From contig NC_045131.1 in the NCBI RefSeq assembly GCF_007655135.1, positions 15,050,001-15,114,000 on the forward strand: DNA of 64,000 nucleotides, in the 5' to 3' direction. A program made the translations under genes and the position numbers. Positions 22,145 to 32,417 of the stretch are shown here, piece by piece; position 1 is the first letter of the stretch, and each line of letters starts with the position of its first letter. Origin of the DNA: Punica granatum. Its lineage: Eukaryota; Streptophyta; Magnoliopsida; Myrtales; Lythraceae. Below the pieces are notes generated by a model that had not been told where the DNA came from, did not search any database, and was given only the letters and a program-made list of their open reading frames with translations.

Positions 22145-22570
22145 GGACTTCGTGTCCACATTTATTGCTTTCAGGACTTCGAGTCCATGGACTTCGTGTC
22201 CACATTTACTGCTTTTCGAACTTCGCGTCCAAATTTTTTTGCTTTCAGGACTTCGCGTCCATGGACTTCGTGTCCACATTTACTGCTTTTCGAATTTCGC
22301 GTCCACATTTATTGCTTTCAGGACTTCGTGTCCATGGACTTCGTGTCTACATTTACTGATTTTCGGACTTCGCGTCCACATTTATTACTTTCAGGACTTC
22401 GCGTCCATGGACTTCGTGTCCACATCTACTGCTTTCCAGACTTCGCGTCCCTGTTTACCGCTTCCAAGACTTTGTGTCCATCTTCACCGCTTTCCGGATT
22501 TCGTGTTCCCATTTATTGCTTTCAGGACTTCGCGTCCGCATTTACCGCTTTCAGGACTCCGCGTCCATAT
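22145..22570 (+). repeat. Minisatellite with a GACTTCGYGTCC core
   Basis: About 17 copies of the core are arranged in alternation: a copy followed by ATG (giving TCCATGGACTTC) and copies separated by CACATTTACTGCTTTTC-like spacers. It lies in the 3' untranslated region just before the polypurine tract. The long ORFs that cross it in several frames are products of the repeat. Confidence 0.92.
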
Positions 22571-22819
22571 CTATTGCTTTATGGGTTTCATCATCACCTT
22601 AATTGTTTTGAGCTACAAATTCACATTGTATCATCTCCTTGCTATGACTCATTTGTCTTTTTCTTCCCACAAATAGGCCCGTTGCACCTACACAGCTTAC
22701 TCCTACATACCAAAAACAAGAGGGCAAACGGCTATTGGGAGGATGATCGGACGGTCGCCGAGACCAAACAAGGTGCCTCTTATAGTCTTTGGATGCATCC
22801 TCTATCCGAGCACGCAACC

Positions 22820-22833
22820 AAAGAGGGGCAAGC
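22820..22833 (+). other. Candidate polypurine tract
   Basis: AAAGAGGGGCAAGC immediately precedes the TGTCAGCACCC start of the 3' LTR, the position where plus-strand priming occurs. Confidence 0.7.
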
Positions 22834-25800
22834 TGTCAGCACCCAATTTCGGTCTACTGGCTCCAGAGGGGCAAAATCGTCATTTTTACTATCCATCGGA
22901 GGGAAGTATTTCTAGTTAATCGCTTGAGCACTCGCGACTTTTGGAGATAGAATATTTCCTCAATTTATCGCCAATTTACCATTCTTTTCGAAAAAATACT
23001 CCATGGGTAGTCTTTGAATTTTACGTGCGCCAACGTCAATTTTTAAAATTCAGGACTAAAATTAAGGCCAGAAAATATTTTATTGCATAACATTGATCCA
23101 TGAATTTTTCTGAAGACAATGCCGGTCTCGGATTAATTTTTCGACATCCAATTGCAAAGACAAGAATTTTAATCTTTACGCGCGTTAAATTTGAATTCTT
23201 AAATCTTAAAAAAAAAAACAGAGGCAACGGTTAAGCGATCGTTGCCCCCCTCTCCTCCCCTCCCCCCGAATTTTTGTCTTCTTCCTCCCCTCTTCTTCTT
23301 CTCTTCTTCTTCTTCTTCCTTAAAAAAAAAACGAAAACCAGAAAAAAAACCCTAAAAACCCGAAAAAAATCCTAACCCGAACTCCCTCGCGACCGCCAGC
23401 TCAAGGATTTTTCTCTCTCTCCCTCTTTTTCTTCGGTTCCCCCCACGAACAGAAACCCTAGCCGCAACGTCGATCCAAAAAAAAAACCTAAGGGCTCTCT
23501 CTCGCTCTCTCACGGATTCTCTCGGAAAATCCAAAAAAATCGGCAGCTCATCTCTCACACGCCATTCTCGGTAGCTCACTGATCCTCTCGAGGAAACCCT
23601 CAGCTCGTTTCGCTCTTCCTTGGCCCCTCTCACCCTCCCACAGTCCGAACGCCCTTAACTCACTCTCTCGGACTTAACCCTCCCTCACTTCACTCTCCCT
23701 CAGCTCACTCACCTCACGGGGGCCTCCGAGCTCGAACGCTTCCCCCGAACGACCTCCATCAGCCCGGACGACTGCCTCCCAGTTCTCCCCTTCTTCTTCT
23801 TCCGTTTTTCCATTTTCACTCTCACGGTTTTGTTTGGTGTTCATTTCGGGTCGACGTGGATTCTCGGCGCCCCCGAGCCATTTACCGTCGTGTCTAGGAA
23901 CCTTCGGAGAGCTCGAGCTTCCCTAGCCAACGTGGAGAAGCAGCTCGAGCAGCTCGGACCGGCCTTCCTGCCATCCAGGCGTTCTTCATCCAATCGGGTC
24001 TGCCAAACCCGGCCGGGTACCCGAACCAGCTCAGTCCACCAGTAGCTCGCCGGCCCAATCCAGCTCAGTTCTGCCCAGCGGCTCACCAGCCCAGCTCGGC
24101 CCAGTCCAAATCCCAGCAGGCCCGTTCGGCCCAATCCGGCTCAGACCGGCCCAGCCCAACTCATCCGGCAGTTTAATTTTTTTTATTTTTTCTTATTTAC
24201 AGAATCACCCATCAACTTCCCGAACTAGGTAAATCCTTGACTTAGTGGCATGTTTAGGGCTCCATTTCTGAATGTTTATGTTTTCTTGGATGAATATGAT
24301 GTGAAATGAGCGTTATTGGGTTGTGTGGGTGATCGGATTTGTCACGAATTCGATTTTACGAACTTTTCATGTTGTCTCATTTCAGTCCAGAGGACCAATT
24401 TTTATTTTTTTTAGATCTTCCCCAAATTTTAAAATTCTTTTCAGCCAAGTCCCAGCCATTTTTACCATTTCCCATTCAGTCATTGAATTTTCCAGAATTT
24501 TTCAAGAGTCCCAAGGAACTTTTCAAGTTGTTTCAGTTTAGTCCCGGGGTCATTTTCGCCTTTTTTTTCAGATCTGCCCCGAATTTAAAAATTATTCTTA
24601 GTTAAGTATCGGCCATTTTTAATATTTCCCAATCAGTCCTTGAATTTTCCAGAATTCTCTAAACTCTCCTAGGAACTTTTCATGTCGTTTCAGTTGAGTC
24701 CCGAGGCTATTTTCCACCCTTTTCCGATTTGCCCCGAATTTTAAATTCGTTTCAGTCGAGTCCCGACCATTTTCAGCACGTTCCAATCGGTCCCTGAATT
24801 TTTCAGGATCTTTAAATCAATTCAGAAACTTTTAAAGTTGTTTCAGTTCGGTCCAGGGAGCATTCTTCACTTTTCAGATCAGTCCAAATTTTTAAATTCG
24901 TTTCAAACTAGTCCTGGGATATTTTCTGTAATTCTTACACCGTCCCCTTTTTTTTTTCCAGAAGTTTCGAATCAATCTCCTGAAACTTTATCCGAATTTT
25001 CAAAGCAGTCCCTATTTTTTAAAAATTGTTCAGATCAGTCCCTGGGCATTTTTCCAAAGATATCCAATCCTTTCCTACTCGGATCCTCGACCGACAACGT
25101 ATGTGCCCCTTGTTTAATTATTTTGTTTCTGTAATTAGATGTATACAACATGACGATGTGTGTTCTTGCATGATTTTCCACTTTCATGAGTCGGTGCCGT
25201 TTTATTGATTCCATTAATATTGTGTTTGTGTATGTTTGTATGTATTTATCGCGACCATGACGGCACCGATTGTGTAAAATACGTATGTTTATCGTGCTTG
25301 ACGTGATGATCTGCTCTTGATCCGTGTTTTAAATGTTTTATTTCATTGTTTAATTCGAAACCTCACACGAATCAGTTTAATCATGTAAACTCGGCTTAAA
25401 ATCAATTTTTTCAAGACGGTCGGAAATTATAGTTTATCGGGCGGCCCACTAATGGTCATTCCAACGGCTCGAAATCCATAAATTAAAGTATTCGGTAAAT
25501 TTTTAATTAACTTAAAATTCCACACACAAGACGATCGGGATGCTAAACTTGGCTAAATAAACCACTTCACTTCTTTTAAATGAATTGCACGAATTAATTA
25601 ATAATTTGTAATCGTGTCGACAATTCAAGAACTGTTGGTCATGCCTTTTTAAAATTCACAATTTCAAGAGCACCGAGATGCGTACCACGTAATCTTGATT
25701 TTCCATGCACACACATATTTCCCGATTCAAGGGTATGACTACCGGTTCTTGTCCTGCCGTCATCCTAGCGTAGGTTTGTGTTTAGAATGGGTCGAAACAC

Positions 25801-26823
25801 AGGAAAACAGATTAATCACAAACTCGGCTTAATTAAACATGGGCAAATAGTTGAGTAAAAGGGTTAGGTTTTGGGTTTCAGGCAAAAAACACTATTGTCA
25901 CAATTTGTAAAAGCCTCATTGTCACAATACAGGAAATTCTAAAAACAACACACACATCCGAGACTAGATTACAAACGTTGTGTTTGTCGGGTCCACAAAA
26001 AAAAATGCCGAATGCCACATCCCTCTCTCCATCACCCATTTGTTTGCTTTAGGGTAGGATTTGTGTGCCAAGATACTCCGGTTAATAATTGGTTAACTCA
26101 CGTAAATTCGGCAATAACAAACCCCATTGTTTGATTATTTGTGCTTATTTGTTACATTTTTGCACTTGTTTGTTATGCGGGTCGAGCCCGATCCTTTAGG
26201 ACATGATTCACATGGGGTCCAACGCCCTAATCGTAGATTACGGGATCTAATCCCCTAAACACTGAGTGCGCATCTTAATTTCAGTTTCAGTCTTTTCAAA
26301 CCACACGATGAGTACGAGTGGAATAATGACCGAACGCAAACCGATCGAGATTCAGTTGTTATAATTTTTATTTATTTGAGAGAACAATGTAAAGATTTAT
26401 ATTGTACATTTATTCATGTAAGAATCCCGATCGGAGAGTGGACGGTTGGAGTGTTTCTTCGAATTTACGGTGTCAAAACGCGTAAGATGAGCAGAACTTA
26501 ATCAAGCAGTAATTAAATTAAAATGGCAAGCCTAGACAAGCTAGAGTACCGATAGGGCATGCGAGATATAGGCTCGCATGTGACAGAACCCCCGAATTCG
26601 GAACCTCGGTTTTCGCAGATCATATGCCTTAGCAATTAGGTGTACCCCGTACCCCTAGACCCGGGTAACTTGTCGGCCATCGACTTTCGGGTCGTAAAAT
26701 GGCAAGTGGCGACTCCTTCTCACGTGCGTCCGTCGCGCGTCCCCGGGAAGGTGGATACTCCTAAGCCGCATTGCATAGGCGCGCGCACGCGTGCCCCGAT
26801 GAGATGAAATTCGGATGCGCACA
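22834..26823 (+). repeat. 3' LTR, 3,990 bp
   Basis: It starts TGTCAGCACCCAATTTCGG and ends ATGCGCACA. The last 1.34 kb matches the 5' LTR remnant. The interior contains a CT-rich block (23245-23320), a CAGCCC-rich block (24050-24160) and a diverged tandem repeat (24383-25080). The 3,990 bp length is inferred from the TG...CA ends and the polypurine tract, because the 5' LTR cannot confirm the first 2.65 kb. Confidence 0.8.
24383..25080 (+). repeat. Diverged tandem repeat inside the 3' LTR
   Basis: Four to five units with a period of about 155 bp, starting near 24383, 24534, 24690 and 24840. Each carries TTTCAGTYNRGTCC, a CCCGAATTTTAAA-like block, a second TCAGT(C)GAGTCCC block and TGAATTTTCCAGAAT. 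Confidence 0.7.
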
Positions 26824-28985
26824 CCTGCTGGACAATCTTTACCCCTTGCTTTGGGGCCCTTGGGCAGTTCTTGGCGAAGTGACCTTGTTGATTGCACATA
26901 TAGCACCTGGAGGATTTGTACTTCTTTCCAAACATTCGCTTCTTCCTCGGGTACTTCCATTTCTTTACAGAGTATCTCATGGACTTTGCTTTTGACATTT
27001 TCCACTTCTTGTAGTGCTTCTTCTTCTTGGTTGGGCAGCTACAGGTCTTGTCCTTAGAGGAGCATTTGATATACAACTCAGGTCGCTTGCAGGCCTTCTC
27101 TATTGACTTATCTCCTTTTAGAACTTCTCTGATGGCTTGCCTTTTCATACAGGCATCTTCGAGGGCCACGTGAATCTCTTGCTGGATTTGTCCAACAGTG
27201 CAGTCAATAACTCTTTTGCCTCGTGCCTGAATTAACCTTTTCACTGCTCTTGCTAGTGATGTAGGAATAGAGGAGAGGAAAATTTACTTTAGAGAAAAAT
27301 ATGCCTCGAGTTCATAGAATAGCCTGACCATGTGCTTGAAGTGCAAGTCTAAATGCTTTCTGTTGTAGGAACAACACTTCCTCTCAAAGAACTCTTTTCT
27401 TTTGAGCTCTCTGAGGTCTTCAGGATTTCCTATAAAATGCACATGTAGAATATGGATGACTTATGCAAGGCTTCTTATGAGGAATTGGAGCTGGTCCTGC
27501 TCAGTTAATCTTGTCCACTAGTTTCTTAGTGTCCCAGTAAATCGGGATACAAACTTAGATATGAGTTAATGGTTGTTCTGGATGGTGAGTGCTCAGGTAT
27601 TTAGGTAGGCCAAAAACTCCTGGAGCCTATCTGGCCACTTAGAGTAAGGGATATCGTTTAAAGTAAGGGATATCGTTCACAAGGGGATAGGAGTCTTCTG
27701 TTTCCCACAAGCCTTCTGACTCTTCTGGGGTGGCTTCTGATTCTTCCTCTTCCTCTTCCTCTGATATTGAGTCAGATGCTTCATCCTTCACTAGCATCTG
27801 ATTATCTTTGCACTGCTCCTTGAGGAAAGAGCTCAGAGGATTCTCCTTAGGGAAAACCATGAAGGTTTCCTGTGTTTCTTCTTCTTCTTCACTATCTCCG
27901 TTCTTCTTTTCTTTTTCTTTTGTTGGAGGCCTGGAGGTAGATGGAATTAATCCTGGAGGGGTTTCATACACCTCATTCTTTCTTTCTGCTCTTCTTTTTG
28001 TTGCCTCTGTAACCTGTCTCGCCTTTTCTCGTAATTCCACTATAGTAGCCTTTCTGGGCTGCTGTTCCTCCTGAGAAGGAGAGAATAGTGAAAGCCTTGC
28101 CGCCAAGGTTCTTTCTCCTAGTGGTCTCTCCAAAAAGTTGAAGAGGATTGTGGTCGGGGAAGTTGGTGGTGATGGTGCTTAAGTCCCAAAGAGAATCACA
28201 ATCTGGTTTTTAAGCTTGCGAATCTCTTCCTCCTTTCGATCCGGATCAATCTGGAAATAGGAGACTGGAGGGGTATCCTAGATCTCCTTAAGACGCTTTT
28301 GGAGTGTTCGAAGGAGCGACTGGGTCTCCTGATGGTACCTGTCAACCTTGCTGTCAAGCTGGCTGACTTTTGAAGTTAGGGCGTCCATCGAAGTTCCAAT
28401 GGAGGAGAGTACACGGTTTTGGGATATCGCGTTTTCAGACTGCCAATTAAGAATGGCTTCTCCTTTGGTGACGGAATTAGGGTTTCCCCTTTCATCTCGG
28501 TCAGTCGGATTTGGAACTTTAAAGGCATGGGTATGCCTTCCATCGCCATCTATAAGCTGTCCCAACTGAGGGAACTGCTCATCATAATTTGGCGAGGTTG
28601 GACGGAACATACATGCGGGAGCTACTTGTGGAATAACAGCTATTTTACCTTTCTACTCCATCTTGTGGACAAGCCTCTCAGAAATAGAGGCTGTCACCAT
28701 GTTTTTGAGATAGTCCCGAATTTCTTTAAGATTCTTTCACTTCTGCTTTCTAACCCACTTGAGTATGGGTTTGTAGTAGGGTAACACCTTTTTCTTCTTT
28801 AGAACGGTCGATAAGCTTTCATCTGCACTCGGATCTGCTTTCTTCTGGGCCTCCTCTGAACAAGGAGGTTCCTTTCGCTTCTTTCTATAGCAAACATCAC
28901 AGTTGCCGCGGTCGCAAACATCCCAGTAACAGTGTTTTCCTCCTACCTCACGGAAGAAATACACTGGCATCCCATTACTTAAGTG
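26824..28985 (-). pseudogene. Endogenous pararetrovirus (Caulimoviridae) coat-protein region, decayed and truncated
   Basis: Read on the minus strand from about 28970 to 26824. The first piece is a cysteine- and lysine-rich segment (28970-28737). A coiled-coil piece follows (28610-28278) with the motif LNWQSENAISQN, which I associate with plant pararetroviral polyproteins. Next is an acidic serine/glutamate-rich part (28133-27639), then a degraded core. The core shows fragments resembling a caulimovirid coat protein, such as SRFTGTLRNWW and EFFERKCCSYNRKHLD. A lysine-rich tail ends in the zinc knuckle CYMCNQQGHFAKNC. Several stops and frameshifts break it. The downstream protease/RT half is absent because the sequence stops at the end of the retrotransposon LTR. 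It is an old, non-functional genomic copy. Confidence 0.78.
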
Positions 28986-29780
28986 TCGAATTGTTTGAAC
29001 TAATTTACGTTGCTATAATATACTCTACTTTTAATAGCCAAATTATACCCCAGGTTTAGTTGTTTCCTTTCCTTGCCAATGATCATAAGTTCATAACTCT
29101 TACCAGTAATTCTTCTCTCCGAGACTTCCGTTCTTAAAATTCAGGCAATTCCCATTGCTCCACCCTTCATTCTCACTTCTATAACGTCGCGGTTAACATT
29201 CTCTTTCCCGTGCCCCTTCCATTTGCTTGCACCTTCTTCGTCCCACGCGCTCTTTATACGTACCTTGCCGACTGCCCATGTGAGGCAATCGCTCCCGCCA
29301 ATCACACGAACAGTTCAGTTCATGACTGACTAGTCCTGACAATGATTTCTGTTGATGCCCCACATTTCTCTGTTTGCACCTCAATCTAATTCGATGACTT
29401 GTCCTTCTCTTCTCCACTTTCCATTGCCCCTGTACTTTTTGAGCATTTCTAGCTAGCCCTTCTCTTTACGGCCATAAGGTGTTCGACATATTACCTCCTC
29501 CATTCCATACGTATTCGTTTCATTTTTACCCTTTTACTGCACATCGCAAAACTCATGTTGATTGCTTTTTTTTTAATCGGCCTTTGTTCGTTCATGTAAA
29601 ATAGAATGATAGCTAGTCGAGTTCTTATAACTCGAACCAACAACATTACTAATGATTTTCACTAACAAGTTCCAGGAAACTTGATACTTTCTTTGTTTAA
29701 AAGTTCATCTAAATAGGTTGGCTTTCTGTGTTTCACCTAGGTTGGCTCATTATTAGGTTTCATGCCTCTCTTAGCGGATG
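28986..29780. other. Intergenic sequence, nothing recognised
   Basis: The GC content is higher than in the flanking AT-rich DNA from 29100 to 29480, but no family, splice pattern or repeat ends were identified. It may include more of the decayed viral sequence. Confidence 0.45.
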
Positions 29781-30985
29781 CGCCTATGACAAATGGAAAC
29801 TATGATTTATGATGAATATGGGAGACGCCTTTTCGTTTTATGAGTTTTTTTTTTTAAAAGCATATTTACTTCTTCATGAAATGAGTTAATTTCATTAGTT
29901 GTTTCTTAGCTATACCCGCTCTATGAGTAAAAATATAAACAAAAATATATTTTTTGTTTGACTTTTCATCAAGCACATTGTCTTCAATTCATCCTCAAAT
30001 ATTATTCTTGCACTAATTTAACGGGGGATTATTACTATAGATGGATGGATAGTGTCGCGGAGGTTGCTACAATTTCAAAGAAATACAGTCAATCTATTGA
30101 TAGTGTCAATACGTCACATACATGTTTATTTTATGAATATATAATTTGTAGGGAGTTTTTTCTATTACACTCTTTCTTATCCTGCAATATTATCACGTTA
30201 TCATCATTTTATTCGTTTATTTATTATTTACTTGGTTATCAACTAGGCACGGATATGTAATTACTAATTTTTGTTGGCTTGCAATTTACTGATTTTGATC
30301 TCTTAAATCTCTTGCTTTCCTAGACTTATTTACCACGACCACATATGGACAATCAATTGCATTGCTAACGTGAATCCTAGCAAATTTATATAGTGGAAAT
30401 GAGTTTCATAGTGGCATTTGTGTAAATTGCTTTTTGTGTATTAAGACCACTATCTGGGATTTCGAGGCTACCTATCAGCTAGCTCTTTAGGGCGTTTTCA
30501 TTCTCGTCCATCATGTAGTTGCATGGTCCTTACGACTGAATACGCTCTTGGTAGGACCTTGTTTCATTGTTTTTACTATTATTTTTCCTTAGAAATTACA
30601 CTTACTGGTCTAGATTCTAATTTTTTTTCATTTTTCTTTAAGTTTTGCAAAGCTTTTGGATTAGCTTGAGTACCAGTATCTAATCATTTCATTTTTCTTC
30701 ATGTGGTTGACGTCTTTGTCTAGCTAGTAGAAAACTATAAAAGATAACTCAAACAATATACGAACCATGAATAGACTTTGTGGTACCATTTTGACTTCTG
30801 GGTTGCTATTCCTCGAATGGAATTCTTGGTGAGTACCAAAAGTTATGTTTTGCCCTGCAGATTCTCTTATTTCTTACTATGGGTTATTGTACATTGTTGT
30901 GGTTGGGATCTAATTTTTATCCATTAGTCATGTTCTTTTGTTTGTCGATTGATTTTCACATATTTTAGTTTCCCATTGCCTTGTT

Positions 30986-31016
<31 letters not shown>

Positions 31017-32300
31017 TAAAAATACAGCAAAACAGCTTATGCTACTTAGCCTACGTATACGTTGGCGAAATTATTTCCTGCAATATTTATTACGATTTCT
31101 GCTTATTGAAAATGATTCTATGAGTAAAAGAGTTACTCAGGCATTCTGAGTGGTATTATTCAAGAAGTTGTATTGTGTAGCTTTAAGAAATGCTACTTTT
31201 AATCTAATTTATGTGCATTCTTATCCTTAGAAGCGGAATCTTGTGATCATGTTTTCTTTGGTTGTGAATTTTAAGCAGATCTATAATTTTCTCCTTGTGA
31301 AGCAGCATTTCGCAGCAAATTGTGGAAACTGGGAGCAAGAGTTCAACAAAGTTCTCTGATGGAAAGGGAAGTCTCTAGGCATCAACATTTTTTTTTTTTC
31401 AGTTATAAGGGAGGCTCATGGGCTTAGCTCTAAGCATCGACATTCTCATGCTAAGTTGTACCAGTTACATAGACTGAATATGAAGGGAAGAAAGTATCTT
31501 CCGTGGAAATGCCCAAGATTCTGATAGAGTTGCTGCTTTGATCTGTTCCTGACTAAGTTCAGAGCTTTGGTTTCCAAATCTGCACCTTAAAAGATTCCTG
31601 CTGTCCATTTGGTTCAATTTTGTTAAGAGTATATACTGGGTTTGCTGTTGTTTGTTCATTGGAGTTTCTCCCTTGGATATAAGTACATTTGATATTTTTT
31701 TTCCGGTAGGAAGATTTGATTACATTTTTGGTCTTTAATGATATCATCACTTATAAATATATATACACATATAATATTTGCTTGGCGGACCAAAAAAATG
31801 CAACATCTTATGTCATTTTAAACTAAATGGCATATGGCTCCTTATTCTTTAATAGAATTAATAAGCATTTCTTTCTTTCATGTTGCTTCTCTAACTTCCC
31901 TGCTACAATGCAGCTTTTGGGTGAATTTGATATAAGCATTATATTCACACAGGAAATTACTCAGTTGTAATAGAATAATCAAATGTGATATATTTGCAAT
32001 ATAATATTCCTTTAGAATTAGACATCTTCCTTGGTCTTCAATTAGATTAATTGAAAAAAGGGAAGGCTACTAACTCTATCCATTAGTCAAAACGGCAAAG
32101 ATCAACTGATAAATAATTAATGATGGAGAAAAGATCGAAGCAAAAGGAACGATAATTTTATGCTACTTAATCTTCTTGATCAAGGGTGATGAACTATAAT
32201 TTTATCCATCAGAATATCTTGATCAAATGTGATTGACAAGAGCGTTTGACTGGAGGATAGCAATAGCGACATATAACAATAATATAATGCAATAAATTAC
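29780..32300. repeat. Duplicated upstream segment of laccase copy B
   Basis: It matches 50960-51490 plus 57080-58540 and 58820-60000 upstream of copy C, and 1-600 upstream of copy A. Shared words include ACTATGATTTRTGATGAATAT and TAATTAATGATGGAGAAAAG. No coding pattern is conserved between the copies, so this is non-coding flank carried along with the gene duplication. Confidence 0.8.
30984..31016. repeat. Homopolymer pair T12-G21
   Basis: Twelve T are followed by 21 uninterrupted G. The matching places in the C-linked copies (near 57830 and 59220) have TTTTCSGGGC-type sequence and about 40 bp that is missing here. Confidence 0.9.
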
Positions 32301-32307
32301 ATATATG

Positions 32308-32321
32308 TGTGCATATATATG
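32308..32321 (+). promoter_or_regulatory. Candidate TATA box of laccase copy B
   Basis: GTGCATATATATGG lies about 100 bp upstream of the start codon, leaving a purine-rich leader of plausible length. Copy C has a similar AT run at the same relative position. Confidence 0.5.
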
Positions 32322-32417
32322 GGTGGCTCTATGCACATGTAGATGAAGAGTAGAAGAAGAGACTGCAAGCGAAGGAATATTTGAAAGCTTCCATCCGAGA
32401 AATAGTTTGAGCCTAAG

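Larger units (their letters stand above)
10174..26823 (+). mobile_element. Decayed Tat/Ogre-type Ty3/Gypsy retrotransposon with a truncated 5' LTR
   Basis: The order is LTR remnant, primer-binding-like site, ORF1, gag, protease, RT, RNase H, second RNase H, integrase, long 3' untranslated region with tandem repeats, polypurine tract, LTR. An upstream extra ORF, an archaeal-type RNase H between RNase H and integrase, very long LTRs and a repeat-rich 3' region are known marks of the Tat/Ogre clade. Every ORF has stops or frameshifts, so it is non-autonomous now. The shared LTR parts differ by roughly 4% by hand count, which suggests a fairly recent insertion. No target duplication can be tested because the 5' end is lost. 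Confidence 0.9.

Noticed and set aside
22123..22915. Overlapping ORFs of 78-242 codons with repeated FRTSRP-type peptides
   Set aside because: They are translations of the GACTTCGYGTCC minisatellite in several frames, in an untranslated region; the repeat, not a protein, explains them.
28278..28610. Reading the coiled-coil piece as a host gene
   Set aside because: It lies in line with the acidic part, coat-like core and zinc knuckle on the same strand, matching an endogenous pararetrovirus better.
29193..29417. A minus-strand ORF of 74 codons
   Set aside because: Arg- and Cys-rich without any motif; there is no support for coding.
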